Part shown: one piece after another, positions 26,987-36,248 of the stretch
Layout: every line of letters begins with the position of its first letter
Numbering within the stretch: position 1 is the first letter of the stretch
Program-made: the position numbers and the translations under genes
Assembly: GCF_004799035.1 (NCBI RefSeq)
Contig: NZ_MWIO01000078.1
Span: 1-41,105 of the forward strand
Source: Rhodanobacter lindaniclasticus
GTDB lineage: Bacteria; Pseudomonadota; Gammaproteobacteria; Xanthomonadales; Rhodanobacteraceae
Direction: 5' to 3'
DNA length: 41,105 bases
Notes under the pieces: model-generated
Told to the model about the DNA's origin: nothing
The model's database searches: none
Seen by the model: only the letters and a program-made list of their open reading frames with translations

Positions 26987-27720
26987 TCCGCCTGCCCCTG
27001 CTCGATCCTGTCACGCCGGAACGCTTCCCGGATCCGCGCAGCGCGCTGCACGAGCCGAATGGCCTGCTCGCGTTCGGCGGCGACCTCTCGCCCGCACGCC
27101 TGCTCGCCGCCTACGCCCACGGCATCTTTCCGTGGTACAGCGAGGGCGAACCCATCCTGTGGTGGTCGCCCGACCCGCGCTGCGTGTTCCGTACCGAGGT
27201 ACTGCGCGTCAACCGCAGCCTGCGCCGGCAACTGCGCGGCAAGCCGTGGCGAGTCAGCGTGGATCGCGACTTCGAGGCGGTGATCCGCGCCTGCGCCGCA
27301 CCGCGCGACGGCCAGGCCGGCACCTGGATCCTGCCGGCGATGATCGAGGCCTACGTCGTGCTGCACCGGCTCGGCCACGCGCACAGCGTCGAGGTGTGGG
27401 ACGGCGCGCGGCTGGTCGGCGGCGTCTACGGCCTTGCCGTCGGCCAGCTGTTCTGCGGTGAATCGATGTTCAGCGCCGAGAGCGGCGGCTCCAGGCTGGC
27501 CCTGGTGGCGCTGGCCGACCTGCTGCGGCAATGGGGCTGGCCGCTGATCGACGCGCAGGTGGCGAATGCGCACACCCTGGGCCTGGGTGCGCAGGAGATC
27601 CCGCGCGAACGCTACCTGCACGAAGCGGCGCGGCTCGCCGCCCTGCCCGGCCGCGTGGGCAGCTGGGCCGACGCCGCGACGCTGCTGCTCCAGCCCGGGG
27701 CGACTCAGGCAACCGACTGA
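26983..27720 (+). CDS. aat: Leucyl/phenylalanyl-tRNA--protein transferase
   Basis: Aat adds Leu or Phe from aminoacyl-tRNA to N-terminal Arg or Lys of proteins, making them ClpS-ClpAP substrates in the N-end rule pathway. The 245 residues have the family blocks GLLAFGGDLSPARLLAAYAHGIFPWY, LWWSPDPRCVF, TWILPAMIEAY, HSVEVWDG..LVGGVYGLAVGQLFCGESMFS and DAQVANAHTLGLGAQEIPR. Length is normal. Its start overlaps the upstream acyltransferase, and its last 16 bases overlap the 3' end of the HD-GYP gene on the other strand. Confidence 0.97.
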   Translation: MIRLPLLDPVTPERFPDPRSALHEPNGLLAFGGDLSPARLLAAYAHGIFPWYSEGEPILWWSPDPRCVFRTEVLRVNRSLRRQLRGKPWRVSVDRDFEAVIRACAAPRDGQAGTWILPAMIEAYVVLHRLGHAHSVEVWDGARLVGGVYGLAVGQLFCGESMFSAESGGSRLALVALADLLRQWGWPLIDAQVANAHTLGLGAQEIPRERYLHEAARLAALPGRVGSWADAATLLLQPGATQATD

Positions 27721-28538
27721 AGCGGTGCCAGCTCCGGCGGCACCGCAGCCTGCTTCAGCGTCGCGTAATGGGCGAGGAACAATTCGACCAGCCGCGGGTC
27801 GAGCTGGCTGCCCGCGACCTCGCGCAGGTAGGCCAGCACGCGATCCTCCGGCCACGCCGATTTGTAGACGCGCTCGGTGATCAGCGCGTCCCACACGTCG
27901 ATCACGCTGAAGATGCGCGCGGCCAGTGGAATCTCCTCGCCACGCAGCCCCTGCGGATAACCGCTGCCGTCCCAACGCTCGTGATGGCCATACGGCACCT
28001 CGCTGGAGCCACGCAGAAAGTCCACCTGCTGCAGCAACTCGTGGCCGATCCGCGGGTGCTCGCGCATCAGCGCCCATTCCGCCTCGCCCAGCGGACCCGG
28101 CTTGGTGAGGATGGTGTCGGGCAGCGCCAGCTTGCCGATGTCGTGCAGCAGCGCGCCCAGCCGCAACTCGTCCAGCGCATGGCCGTGCACCCCGTCCAGC
28201 CGCGCCAGTTCGGTGGCCATGCGCGCCACCCGCTCGGAGTGCTGGCCGGTTTCCTGGTGGCGCACGTCCATCGCCGACACCAGCACGCGCAGGGCCTGCT
28301 CGCGCCCCACGCGCAGACGGTGGTTGCCCTGCTGCAGGCGCCGCACATCGCGCCGGATCAACCAGTAAAGCAACACGCCGGTGGCCAGCACGAAGACCCA
28401 GCCCTTGAACGTCTGCACCTCCGCGCGCAGGCTCGCGTCGGATACCCATGCATTCACGGCGCGATCGGAGCACCAGATCCAGATCGCGGCAACGAGCATG
28501 TACACGCCGGCAATGCGCAGTGGCGGATTCAACCGCAT
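27705..28538 (-). CDS. Membrane-anchored HD-GYP c-di-GMP phosphodiesterase
   Basis: HD-GYP proteins hydrolyse c-di-GMP, usually to GMP. The 277 residues start with two membrane helices (IAGVYMLVAAIWIWCSD and WVFVLATGVLLYWLI) enclosing a short periplasmic loop. A short coil follows, then the HD-GYP domain: HQETGQHSERVARMA, the metal-binding LLHDIGKLALPD, and the signature HHERWDGSGYPQGL. All canonical residues are present, so activity is likely. The periplasmic part is too small for a classical sensor, so the signal is unknown. It would act against the product of the diguanylate cyclase at 9.5 kb. It overlaps the end of aat by 16 bases. Confidence 0.93.
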   Translation of the reverse strand: MRLNPPLRIAGVYMLVAAIWIWCSDRAVNAWVSDASLRAEVQTFKGWVFVLATGVLLYWLIRRDVRRLQQGNHRLRVGREQALRVLVSAMDVRHQETGQHSERVARMATELARLDGVHGHALDELRLGALLHDIGKLALPDTILTKPGPLGEAEWALMREHPRIGHELLQQVDFLRGSSEVPYGHHERWDGSGYPQGLRGEEIPLAARIFSVIDVWDALITERVYKSAWPEDRVLAYLREVAGSQLDPRLVELFLAHYATLKQAAVPPELAPLQSVA

Positions 28539-28691
28539 GGTTCTGATTCCCCCTTCAGGAGTACGTATTCGGCCATGCCGCGGCGCGACCGTCGAGACGC
28601 GACCGGCGATCCTGCGACCGATGTCTCAATTGCCACCCACGGCCGGACTGCCGAACGCGCCGACCGCATGCACGGGTGCGGGTGCGCCGGT

Positions 28692-29033
28692 TCAGGCCTT
28701 GCGCACGAACTCCGACTTCAGCTTCATCGGGCCGATGCCGTCGATCTTGCAGTCGATGTCGTGGTCGCCTTCGACCAGCCGGATGTTCTTGACCTTGGTG
28801 CCGACCTTGACCACGAGGGACGAGCCCTTGACCTTGAGGTCCTTGATCACCGTGACGCTGTCGCCGTCGGCCAGCCGATTGCCGTTGGCATCCTTCACCA
28901 CCAGCTCGTCGCTCTCGGCGGCGGCCGCCGCCTCCTTCGACCACTCGTGCGCGCACTCGGGACAGACCAGCAGGCCGCCGTCCTCGTAGGTGTAGGCGGA
29001 ATGGCACATCGGGCAGTGGGGCAGATCGCTCAT
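28692..29033 (-). CDS. yjdM: YjdM/PhnA-family zinc-ribbon protein
   Basis: The 113-residue protein has an N-terminal zinc ribbon ([25 protein letters not shown]) and the PhnA C-terminal domain ([27 protein letters not shown] to [17 protein letters not shown]). The family was linked by name to alkylphosphonate use, but E. coli YjdM is not required for it and its role is unknown. It lies 49 bases upstream of nothing on its own strand except the HD-GYP gene, and follows ispG by 49 bases, so it may be co-transcribed with ispG. Confidence 0.95.
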   Translation of the reverse strand: MSDLPHCPMCHSAYTYEDGGLLVCPECAHEWSKEAAAAAESDELVVKDANGNRLADGDSVTVIKDLKVKGSSLVVKVGTKVKNIRLVEGDHDIDCKIDGIGPMKLKSEFVRKA

Positions 29034-29082
29034 GCTCGGTTCCAGCGTGTCGTTTTCGGAATATCGAAGTGAGGCGCCGCGC

Positions 29083-30342
29083 TCAGCCGGCGCGGTTGGC
29101 GTACTTGCGCGCCACGTAATCGTCGAGGATGTCGACGAACTCGCTGGCGATGTTGTCGCCGCGCAGGGTCATCGCCTTCTCGCCGTCGATGAACACCGGC
29201 GCGGCCGGCGCCTCGCCGTTGCCCGGCAGCGAGATGCCGATGTTGGCGTGCTTGGACTCGCCCGGGCCGTTGACGATGCAGCCCATCACCGCCAGGGTGA
29301 GGTTCTCCACGCCGTCGTATTTCAGCCGCCACAGCGGCATCTGCTCGCGCACGTGTTCCTGCACGGTCTTGGCCAGTTCCTGGAAGAACTCGCTGGTGGT
29401 GCGGCCGCAACCCGGGCAGGCGGTGACCAGCGGCGTGAACGAACGCAGGCCCATGGTCTGCAGCAGTTCCTGCGCCACGATCACCTCGCCGGTGCGCGAA
29501 GCACCGGGCTCGGGCGTGAGCGAGATGCGGATGGTGTCGCCGATGCCTTCCTGCAGCAGCACCGCCAGCGCGGCGGCCGAGGCGGTGATGCCCTTGGAAC
29601 CCATGCCGGCCTCGGTCAGGCCCAGGTGCAGCGCGTAGTCGCAGCGCGCGGCGATGTCGCGGTACACGGCGATCAGCTCCTGCACGCCGGAAACCTTGCA
29701 CGACAGGATGATGCGGTCGCGCGACAGGCCGAGCTCCTCGGCGCGCGCGGCCGAATCCAGCGCCGAGCGCAGCAGCGCCTCGCGCGCCACGTGCGCGGCA
29801 TCCCACGGCTCGGCGCGCTTCGCGTTCTCGTCCATCAGCGCGGCCACCATGGCCTGGTCCAGCGACCCCCAGTTGGCGCCGATGCGCACCGGCTTTTCGT
29901 AGCGCAGCGCCTTCTCGATGATCGAGGCAAACTGGCTCTCGTGCTTCTTGCCGAAGCCCACGTTGCCCGGGTTGATGCGGTACTTGGCCAGCACCTCGGC
30001 GCAGGCCGGTTCGCGTTCCAGCAGCTGGTGACCGTTGTAGTGGAAGTCGCCGATGATCGGCACGTCCACGCCCATCATCGCCAACCGCTCGGCGATGCGC
30101 GGCACCGCGGCAGCCGCAGCCGGCGTGTTCACCGTGATGCGCACCAGTTCGGAGCCGGCGCGGGCCAGCTCGGCGATTTGCCTGGCGGTGCTGGCCGGGT
30201 CCTCGGTGTCGGTGTTGGTCATCGACTGCACCACGATCGGTGCGCCGCCGCCCACTTTCACCTTGCCGACCTGCACGGCCACGCTGGCCCGGCGCGCTGC
30301 CGGTGCCGCCGGGCGGGGTTGTTGCGAGACGATCTCACTCAT
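29083..30342 (-). CDS. ispG: 4-hydroxy-3-methylbut-2-enyl-diphosphate synthase (flavodoxin)
   Basis: IspG makes HMBPP from MEcPP in the non-mevalonate isoprenoid pathway, using a [4Fe-4S] cluster. The 419 residues begin with a TIM-barrel domain ([52 protein letters not shown]). The C-terminal cluster domain has the cysteines in ACPGCGRT and [10 protein letters not shown]. It is longer than E. coli IspG (372) because of an insertion between the domains, common in related bacteria. The ATG at 30342 is chosen by family N-terminus; the frame stays open far upstream only because of GC bias. It is divergent from the cbb3 operon. Confidence 0.97.
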   Translation of the reverse strand: MSEIVSQQPRPAAPAARRASVAVQVGKVKVGGGAPIVVQSMTNTDTEDPASTARQIAELARAGSELVRITVNTPAAAAAVPRIAERLAMMGVDVPIIGDFHYNGHQLLEREPACAEVLAKYRINPGNVGFGKKHESQFASIIEKALRYEKPVRIGANWGSLDQAMVAALMDENAKRAEPWDAAHVAREALLRSALDSAARAEELGLSRDRIILSCKVSGVQELIAVYRDIAARCDYALHLGLTEAGMGSKGITASAAALAVLLQEGIGDTIRISLTPEPGASRTGEVIVAQELLQTMGLRSFTPLVTACPGCGRTTSEFFQELAKTVQEHVREQMPLWRLKYDGVENLTLAVMGCIVNGPGESKHANIGISLPGNGEAPAAPVFIDGEKAMTLRGDNIASEFVDILDDYVARKYANRAG

Positions 30343-30457
30343 GGATTCAACCGGAATGTCTGGTCGCGAAGGGCCGCGACAAAGAACGCCAAGGATACTC
30401 GCTCGGCCGCCACCATCGACGCCCGCGACAATGCAACGGGCGGATTGCCGCAGTCGC

Positions 30458-30471
30458 TTGATTGAAGTCAA
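30458..30471 (+). promoter_or_regulatory. FNR/Anr-type anaerobox upstream of ccoN
   Basis: TTGAT-TGAA-GTCAA matches the FNR consensus TTGAT-N4-ATCAA with one mismatch. Its centre is about 61 bases before the ccoN start. A -10-like AATACT (30497-30502) lies about 35 bases after the centre, close to the spacing of a class II FNR-activated promoter. cbb3 oxidase operons are known to be induced at low oxygen by FNR, Anr or FixK proteins. Confidence 0.8.
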
Positions 30472-30525
30472 CACTTCGCCGCATGCTTGCCGCCAAAATA
30501 CTCCGCTGTCCAGCCGGGAATGCCG

Positions 30526-31995
30526 ATGCCGAACACCGAATATTACAACGACAAGGTCGTGCGCCAGTTCCTGCTCGCGGCCGCCGTCTGGGGCATCATC
30601 GGCATGTCCGTCGGCGTCTACGCCGCTGCCGAACTGATGTGGCCTGCGCTCAATTTCGAGATTCCGTGGCTGACCTTCAGCCGCATCCGTCCCGACCATA
30701 CCTTCGGCGTGATCTTCGCCTTCGGCGGCTCGGCGCTGATGGGCACCTGCTATTACGTGGTGCAGCGCACCGGCCATGCCCGCCTGGCCTTCACCAGACT
30801 GGCCGGGTTCACCTTCTGGGGCTGGCAACTGGTCTGCGTGCTGGCGATGACCACGATGCCGCTGGGGCTCACCCAGAGCAAGGAATACGCCGAGCCGGAG
30901 TGGTTCATCGACATCCTGATCGCGGTGGTATGGGTGAGCTTCGGCGTGGTGTTCTTCGGCTCGCTGGCGCGCCGGCGCATCAAGCACATCTACGTGGCCA
31001 ACTGGTACTACGGCGCCTTCATCATCGCGGTAGGCCTGCTGCACATCATCAACAACCTGGCCATCCCGGTCTCGCTGACCAAGTCGTACTCGATCTATTC
31101 CGGCGTGGTCGACGCGATGGTGCAGTGGTGGTACGGCCACAATGCGGTGGCGTTTTTCCTTACCGCCGGCTTCCTCGGCATGATGTATTACTTCGTGCCG
31201 CGGCAGGCCAAGCAGCCGCTGTGGAGCTATCGCTTCTCGATCGTCAATTTCTGGGCGCTGATCTCGGTCTACATGTGGGCCGGCGCGCACCACCTGATGT
31301 ACACCGCCCTGCCCGACTGGGTGCAGTCGGTCGGCATGGCGTTCTCGCTGGTGCTGCTGATGCCGAGCCTGGGTTCGGCGGCGAACGGCCTGCTCACCTT
31401 CAACGGTGTCTGGCACCGACTGCGCACCGATCCGGCGGCCAAGTTCATGGTGCTGTCGCTGGTGTTCTACGGCGCCTCGACCTTCGAAGGCTCGATGATG
31501 GCGATCAAGACGGTGAACTCGCTGTCGCACTACACCGACTGGACCATCGCCCACGTGCATTCCGGCTCGCTGGGCTGGGTGGCGATGATCACCATCGGCT
31601 CGCTCTACGCGATGGCGCCGCGTGCGCTGGGCCGGCCGGAAATGCACTCGCGCAACGGCATGGAGTTGCACTTCTGGCTGCACATCATCGGCACCCTGCT
31701 TTACGTGGGCTCGATGTGGACCGCCGGCGTCACCGAGGGCCTGATGTGGCGCGCCACCAACCCCGACGGCGCGCTGACCTACGGCTTCCTCGACAGCCTG
31801 CTCGCGATCAAGCCGATGTACCTGATCCGCTGGGCCGGCGGCGTGTTCATCCTGTCCGGCATGTGGGTGATGGCGTGGAACCTGTGGCACACCGCCGCCG
31901 ATGCCCGCGCGCGCCTGATCAAGCCGATCCCGGTGCCGATTCCCGAGCCGGCGCCACACCAGGTACCCGCTCCCCTGCCCGCAAGTGCCGGCTGA
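30526..31995 (+). CDS. ccoN: cbb3-type cytochrome c oxidase subunit I
   Basis: CcoN is the catalytic heme-copper subunit of the high-affinity cbb3 oxidase in the inner membrane. The 489 residues have about 12 membrane helices and the expected histidines, including those in [55 protein letters not shown] and [14 protein letters not shown]. Three starts are possible: TTG 30487, ATG 30520 and ATG 30526. The last has GGGA six bases ahead and gives [15 protein letters not shown], the usual N-terminus. It is the first gene of an operon behind an FNR-type site. Confidence 0.96.
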   Translation: MPNTEYYNDKVVRQFLLAAAVWGIIGMSVGVYAAAELMWPALNFEIPWLTFSRIRPDHTFGVIFAFGGSALMGTCYYVVQRTGHARLAFTRLAGFTFWGWQLVCVLAMTTMPLGLTQSKEYAEPEWFIDILIAVVWVSFGVVFFGSLARRRIKHIYVANWYYGAFIIAVGLLHIINNLAIPVSLTKSYSIYSGVVDAMVQWWYGHNAVAFFLTAGFLGMMYYFVPRQAKQPLWSYRFSIVNFWALISVYMWAGAHHLMYTALPDWVQSVGMAFSLVLLMPSLGSAANGLLTFNGVWHRLRTDPAAKFMVLSLVFYGASTFEGSMMAIKTVNSLSHYTDWTIAHVHSGSLGWVAMITIGSLYAMAPRALGRPEMHSRNGMELHFWLHIIGTLLYVGSMWTAGVTEGLMWRATNPDGALTYGFLDSLLAIKPMYLIRWAGGVFILSGMWVMAWNLWHTAADARARLIKPIPVPIPEPAPHQVPAPLPASAG

Positions 31996-32008
31996 GGAAG
32001 AGATCAAC

Positions 32009-32674
32009 ATGGCCTACAAACATTTCGAAGCGATCGAAAAGCACGCCGGCCTGCTCGGCATCGGCATCGCGATCATGGTCTCGCTGGGCGGGCTGGCGGA
32101 GATCACCCCACTGTTCATGGAGGCGCATTCGGTGAAGGCGCCGCCGGGCGTGCATCCGTACGAGCCGCTGCGGCTGATCGGCAAGGACGTCTACGTGCGC
32201 GAAGGCTGCTACCTGTGCCATTCGCAGATGATCCGCGCGCTGCGTTTCGAGACCGAGCGCTATGGCCACTTCTCCACGGCCGAGGAGTCGGTCTACGACC
32301 GTCCGTTCCAGTGGGGCTCCAAGCGTACCGGGCCGGACCTGGCCCGCGTGGGCGGCAAGTATTCCGATGAATGGCAGCGCCTGCACCTGATGGACCCGCG
32401 CCAGGTGGTGCCGCAGTCGAACATGCCCGGCTACCCGTGGCTGGCGCACAACACGATCAACGCCGAGGACGTGCAGGCACGCATGCGCACGCTGCGCAAG
32501 CTGGGCGACCCCTACACCGACGCGCAGATCGCCGCGGCGCCCGAGGCCGTCAAGGGCAAGACCGAGATGGACGCGCTGATCGCCTACCTGCAGGGCCTGG
32601 GCATCGCCAATGAGCCGGCGCCGGCGGCAGACAAGCCGGCGGCCACCGACGGCGTCGCGGGAGCCACGCCATGA
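32009..32674 (+). CDS. ccoO: cbb3-type cytochrome c oxidase subunit II (monoheme c)
   Basis: CcoO is a membrane-anchored c-type cytochrome that passes electrons to CcoN. The 221 residues have one N-terminal membrane helix ([18 protein letters not shown]), a heme c site CYLCH (Cys67, Cys70, His71), and the conserved block [26 protein letters not shown] with the methionine of SNMPGYPWL as axial ligand. ATG at 32009 is preceded by GAGGAAGAGA; the longer frame from 31985 overlaps the ribosome-binding site and the ccoN end. Its stop overlaps ccoQ as ATGA. Confidence 0.97.
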   Translation: MAYKHFEAIEKHAGLLGIGIAIMVSLGGLAEITPLFMEAHSVKAPPGVHPYEPLRLIGKDVYVREGCYLCHSQMIRALRFETERYGHFSTAEESVYDRPFQWGSKRTGPDLARVGGKYSDEWQRLHLMDPRQVVPQSNMPGYPWLAHNTINAEDVQARMRTLRKLGDPYTDAQIAAAPEAVKGKTEMDALIAYLQGLGIANEPAPAADKPAATDGVAGATP

Positions 32675-32865
32675 CGCCGATGAGCCCGGTCTGGGGCCAC
32701 GTCGCCGGGGTATTCATCATCCTGATGCTGGTGACCTTCATCGGCATCTGGGTCTGGGCCTGGCGCAAGCGCCACCAAGTCACGTTCGACCGCATGGCAC
32801 GCCTGCCGCTCGAACAAGACGAACAACCCGACAGCGATGTCGATGCCAAGGAGGATCGCCCATGA
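32671..32865 (+). CDS. ccoQ: cbb3-type oxidase small subunit CcoQ
   Basis: CcoQ is a small single-helix subunit that stabilises the oxidase in some bacteria. The 64 residues have one membrane helix (VAGVFIILMLVTFIGIWVWAW) followed by a basic stretch and an acidic tail (EQDEQPDSDVDAKEDRP). It overlaps ccoO and ccoP by 4 bases each, and its own end carries the strong AAGGAGGA ribosome-binding site for ccoP. Confidence 0.93.
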   Translation: MTPMSPVWGHVAGVFIILMLVTFIGIWVWAWRKRHQVTFDRMARLPLEQDEQPDSDVDAKEDRP

Positions 32866-33770
32866 GCAGCGGCTGGTCGTTGTGGGTCATGTTCCTGGTG
32901 GTGCTCAACCTGGGCATCACCTTTGCGCTGTTCCTGTGGGCGCCGCGGGCGAAGATCCCGACCCGTCCCGACGGCACCACCGGCCACGTGTGGGCGCACG
33001 GCACCATCCTGGAAGGCCTCAAGAACCTGCCCACGTGGTGGATCGTGTTCTCCGGCTCGATGTTCGCCGCGGCGTTCATCTACCTGTTCCTGTTCCCCGG
33101 CTTCGGCAACCACAAGGGTGCGCTGGGCTGGACTTCGCACGGCCAACTCGCGCGTGAAGTGGCCGCCAACAAGGCCACGCTGGACCCGTTGCTGGAACGC
33201 TTCCGGCTGTACACGGTGGAGCAGCTGGCCGGCGACCCGCAGGCGCAGCAGATGGGCAAGGTGCTGTTCGAGGACAACTGCGCCGCCTGCCACCAGCGCA
33301 GCGGCAAGGGCAACATCCTGGTCGGCGCGCCCAACCTCACCGACGACGACTGGCTCTACGGCGGCACCGGCAAGGACATCACCACCTCGATCCACGATGG
33401 TCGCAGCGGTGTGATGCCGCCATGGGCTAGCCTGGGCGCGGACAACGTGAAAAACCTCACCCAGTACGTGCTGAGCCTGTCCGGCGCCCCGCACGACGCA
33501 GCCAAGGCAGCGGCCGCCAAGCCGCTGTTCTCCACCTGCGCCGCTTGCCACGGTGCCGAGGGCAAGGGCAACCCGGCGCTGGGCGCACCGAACCTCACCG
33601 ACCACGTCTGGCTGTACGGCGGCACCCCGGCCGAGATCGAACAGACCATCAGCAACGGTCGCCAGGGCCACATGCCGCCGTGGAGCCCGCGCCTGAGCGA
33701 AGACCAGATCCACGTGATCGCGGCCTACGTCTACCACTTCTCGCACCAGGCCGATGAAGGCCCGCAATGA
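32862..33770 (+). CDS. ccoP: cbb3-type cytochrome c oxidase subunit III (diheme c)
   Basis: CcoP takes electrons from soluble cytochromes. The 302 residues have two membrane helices (WVMFLVVLNLGITFALFLWA and WWIVFSGSMFAAAFIYLFLF) and two cytochrome c domains. Their heme sites are CAACH at 140-144 and CAACH at 226-230, each with a GVMPPW or GHMPPW methionine as axial ligand. ATG at 32862 has AAGGAGGA at the right spacing and overlaps the ccoQ stop. The 3' end overlaps the next gene by 17 bases. Confidence 0.97.
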   Translation: MSSGWSLWVMFLVVLNLGITFALFLWAPRAKIPTRPDGTTGHVWAHGTILEGLKNLPTWWIVFSGSMFAAAFIYLFLFPGFGNHKGALGWTSHGQLAREVAANKATLDPLLERFRLYTVEQLAGDPQAQQMGKVLFEDNCAACHQRSGKGNILVGAPNLTDDDWLYGGTGKDITTSIHDGRSGVMPPWASLGADNVKNLTQYVLSLSGAPHDAAKAAAAKPLFSTCAACHGAEGKGNPALGAPNLTDHVWLYGGTPAEIEQTISNGRQGHMPPWSPRLSEDQIHVIAAYVYHFSHQADEGPQ

Positions 33771-33993
33771 CATCGGCACCCGCGCGGCATCGGCCTGGTA
33801 TCGCCAGCCGGTGCTGTGGCTGGGGGCATTCGTCTTCGTGATATCGCTGGCCGGCTGCGTGTGGCTCATCGTGGTCAGCGTCCGCTACGCCGACACGCCG
33901 CTGACCACCAGCTCGCACGCGGTATTCGGCGTGCCGGTCGCTTCGCACAGCGCGCCGCCGCCATCCAGCGCACCTCCCCCGCGCAAGCCATGA
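33754..33993 (+). CDS. Short CcoH/FixH-like membrane protein
   Basis: The 79-residue protein has one membrane helix (VLWLGAFVFVISLAGCVWLIVVSV) preceded by AWYRQP and followed by RYADTPL. This matches the N-terminal part of CcoH/FixH, an assembly factor of cbb3 oxidase, and the place between ccoP and ccoI is that of ccoH. Known FixH proteins are about 150-170 residues with a periplasmic domain. Here the helix is followed only by a proline- and serine-rich tail (APPPSSAPPPRKP). It is either a reduced CcoH or a fast-evolving substitute. It overlaps ccoP by 17 bases and ccoI by 4. Confidence 0.7.
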   Translation: MKARNDIGTRAASAWYRQPVLWLGAFVFVISLAGCVWLIVVSVRYADTPLTTSSHAVFGVPVASHSAPPPSSAPPPRKP

Positions 33994-36248
33994 ACGGCGC
34001 GGCGACATGGGCCGATCCCCGGCTCGCCGCCCAGGTACTGCGCGAGCGACGTGACGGCTTGAGCGAAATCGCCCTGCACGTCGAGGCGCTGGACGATCCC
34101 CGCCAGCTGCTCTGGCTGGAGCAGCGCATCAACGCGCTGGCCGGCGTGCGCCGGGTCAGCGTCGACCGCGCCGCGCGGCGCATGCGGGTGGTCTGGGATA
34201 TCCGGCGCACCACCCTGCCGACCCTGCTGGAGAACTTCGCCGCCGCCGGCTGTCCGGCGCGTCCACTGCGCCTGGGCGAGGTGGAAGACGTCCGCGCCGC
34301 CGAGATGCACGATGCGCTCAAGCGCATGCTGGTGGCCGGCATGTGCGCGATGCAGGTGATGAGCTACGCCCTGGTGATCTACATCGGCGTGGTCGACTTC
34401 GTCGATTTCAGCACGCGCAACCTGTTCCGCTGGCTGGGCCTGCTCACCACGATTCCTCTGGTGGTCTATTCGGCGCAGTCGTTTTTCCGCGGCGCCGTCG
34501 AGGAGCTGCGCGGCCGCCGTCTCGGCATCAACCTCCCGGTGGCGCTGGCGGTCGCGCTGGTGTTCACGGCCAGCGTGATCAACACGCTGCGCGGCAGCGG
34601 CGAGGTGTATTTCGATTCGGTCAGCATGTTCGTCTTCCTGCTGCTGGTCGGGCGCTACATCGAACTGCGCACGCGCCATCGCGGCGACGCCCGCGGCGAT
34701 GCCCTGCTGGATGCCACGCCGCTGCTGGCGCAGCGTCGCCGTGCCGATGGCGAACTGGAAACCGTGCCCGCGATGACGCTCGCCAGCGGCGACTGCGTGC
34801 ACATCGACGACGGTGGCACGGTACCGGCCGACGGCGTGCTGGAAAGCGCCGCGGTCGAAGTGGACGAAGCGCTGCTCTCCGGCGAATCGCGCCCGCAACG
34901 GCGCCAGCGCGGCGAGCGCCTGGTGGCCGGCAGCGTGCTGCTGACCGGGCCGGCGCAGCTGCGCGTGGAACATGGCGGCGCGCAGACCAGCGTGGCCCGG
35001 CTCGGCGCGCTGGCGACGCGCGCGCGCCAGGCCCGCACGCAGGTCGCCGGCAGCGATCGCGAGGTCACGCGCTTCGTGCGCCGGGTGCTGGTGCTCACCG
35101 CGCTGACCGCACTGGGCTGGCTGCTGGTCGACCCCTCGCGCGCGTTCGACGCGGCCATCGCGGTGCTGGTAGTGGCCTGCCCCTGCGCCTTCGCGCTGAC
35201 CGTGCCGGTAACGCTGACCCGGGCGCTGGGCCGGCTCGCCCGCCGCCACGTGCTGGTCACCGACGGCGGCGCCCTGCTCGCGCTGGCCGGCGTCGACCGT
35301 GCCCTGTTCGACAAGACCGGAACACTCTCCATCCCGAGCCTGGAAGCCGACGCGGTCGAACCCCTGCGGGGCGACAGCCGCGAGCAGGTGCTGGCCTGGG
35401 CGTCGGCGCTGGCCGGCGCCAGTTCGCATCCGCTGGCCCGCGCGCTGAGCGCCGCGGGCAGACAACGCATTGCCACGCCGGCCGCGCAGGACGTGCGCGT
35501 GCAGCTGGCCGCCGGCATCGAAGGCAGTGTCGGCGACCGCGCACTGCGGTTGGGCCGCGCCCGCTACGCGCTGGGCGAGGCGCATTACGACCCGCGATTG
35601 GGCAGCGCCGCCCTGGTGCTGGCCGACCAGCACGGCGCACTGGCCCGCTTCGGCTTCCACGAGCAACCGCGGGAGGACGCAGCCGCCACGCTGGCACGGC
35701 TGCGCGAGGACGGCATCGGCGTGTGCATGGCCAGCGGCGACAGCGCCGATCGCGTCGCCGCGCTGGCCACCCGGCTCGGCATCGACGACTGGCACGCGCG
35801 CCAGTTGCCGGCCGACAAGCTGGCCTTGCTGCAATCCCTGCAGTCCGACGGCCACCGCGTGCTCGCCGTGGGCGACGGCAGCAACGACGCCCCGTTGCTG
35901 GCGGCCGCCGACGTCTCTGCCGCGCTGTCCAGCGGCACCGACCTGGCCCAGGCCCAGGCCGACCTGCTGCTGCTCGACGGCCGCCTGCAAGGCCTGCTGC
36001 ACGCGCACGCGATCGCCGTGCAGATGCAGCAGGTGATCGCGCAAAGCCGCCGCTGGGCGCTGGGTTACAACCTGCTCGCCGTGCCGTTCGCGGCGCTCGG
36101 CCTGGTGACGCCGTGGCTGGCCGCCATCGGCATGTCGCTGAGCTCGCTGGTGGTAGTGCTCAACGCGATGCGGGTGGGACGCGAGCGCGCGAACGATGCG
36201 GACCCCGGCCACGCCGGTCCCGGCCGCACCGCCGAGGCGGCGGCATGA
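33990..36248 (+). CDS. ccoI: CcoI-type copper P1B-ATPase for cbb3 oxidase assembly, without N-terminal CxxC
   Basis: CcoI (FixI) exports copper for the binuclear centre of the oxidase. The 752-residue pump has the P1B core with the membrane metal site CPC (Cys397 and Cys399 in VVACPCAFAL), the phosphorylation site DKTGT at Asp441, a HP motif (SSHPLARAL), and the hinge GDGSNDAPLL. The N-terminal domain still folds like a heavy-metal-associated domain (EIALHVEALDDPRQLLWLEQRINALAGVRRVSVDRAARRMRVVWD). It has DDPRQL where relatives have a CxxC loop, and the cysteine-rich segment that usually precedes it is missing. Regulation by N-terminal copper binding is probably lost, while transport should remain. 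It overlaps both neighbours by 4 bases. Confidence 0.93.
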   Translation: MNGAATWADPRLAAQVLRERRDGLSEIALHVEALDDPRQLLWLEQRINALAGVRRVSVDRAARRMRVVWDIRRTTLPTLLENFAAAGCPARPLRLGEVEDVRAAEMHDALKRMLVAGMCAMQVMSYALVIYIGVVDFVDFSTRNLFRWLGLLTTIPLVVYSAQSFFRGAVEELRGRRLGINLPVALAVALVFTASVINTLRGSGEVYFDSVSMFVFLLLVGRYIELRTRHRGDARGDALLDATPLLAQRRRADGELETVPAMTLASGDCVHIDDGGTVPADGVLESAAVEVDEALLSGESRPQRRQRGERLVAGSVLLTGPAQLRVEHGGAQTSVARLGALATRARQARTQVAGSDREVTRFVRRVLVLTALTALGWLLVDPSRAFDAAIAVLVVACPCAFALTVPVTLTRALGRLARRHVLVTDGGALLALAGVDRALFDKTGTLSIPSLEADAVEPLRGDSREQVLAWASALAGASSHPLARALSAAGRQRIATPAAQDVRVQLAAGIEGSVGDRALRLGRARYALGEAHYDPRLGSAALVLADQHGALARFGFHEQPREDAAATLARLREDGIGVCMASGDSADRVAALATRLGIDDWHARQLPADKLALLQSLQSDGHRVLAVGDGSNDAPLLAAADVSAALSSGTDLAQAQADLLLLDGRLQGLLHAHAIAVQMQQVIAQSRRWALGYNLLAVPFAALGLVTPWLAAIGMSLSSLVVVLNAMRVGRERANDADPGHAGPGRTAEAAA

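Noticed and set aside
29083..32010. A 975-residue minus-strand frame that would extend ispG far upstream.
   Set aside because: Only residues from 30342 onward look like IspG. The extension is antisense to ccoN and comes from GC bias.
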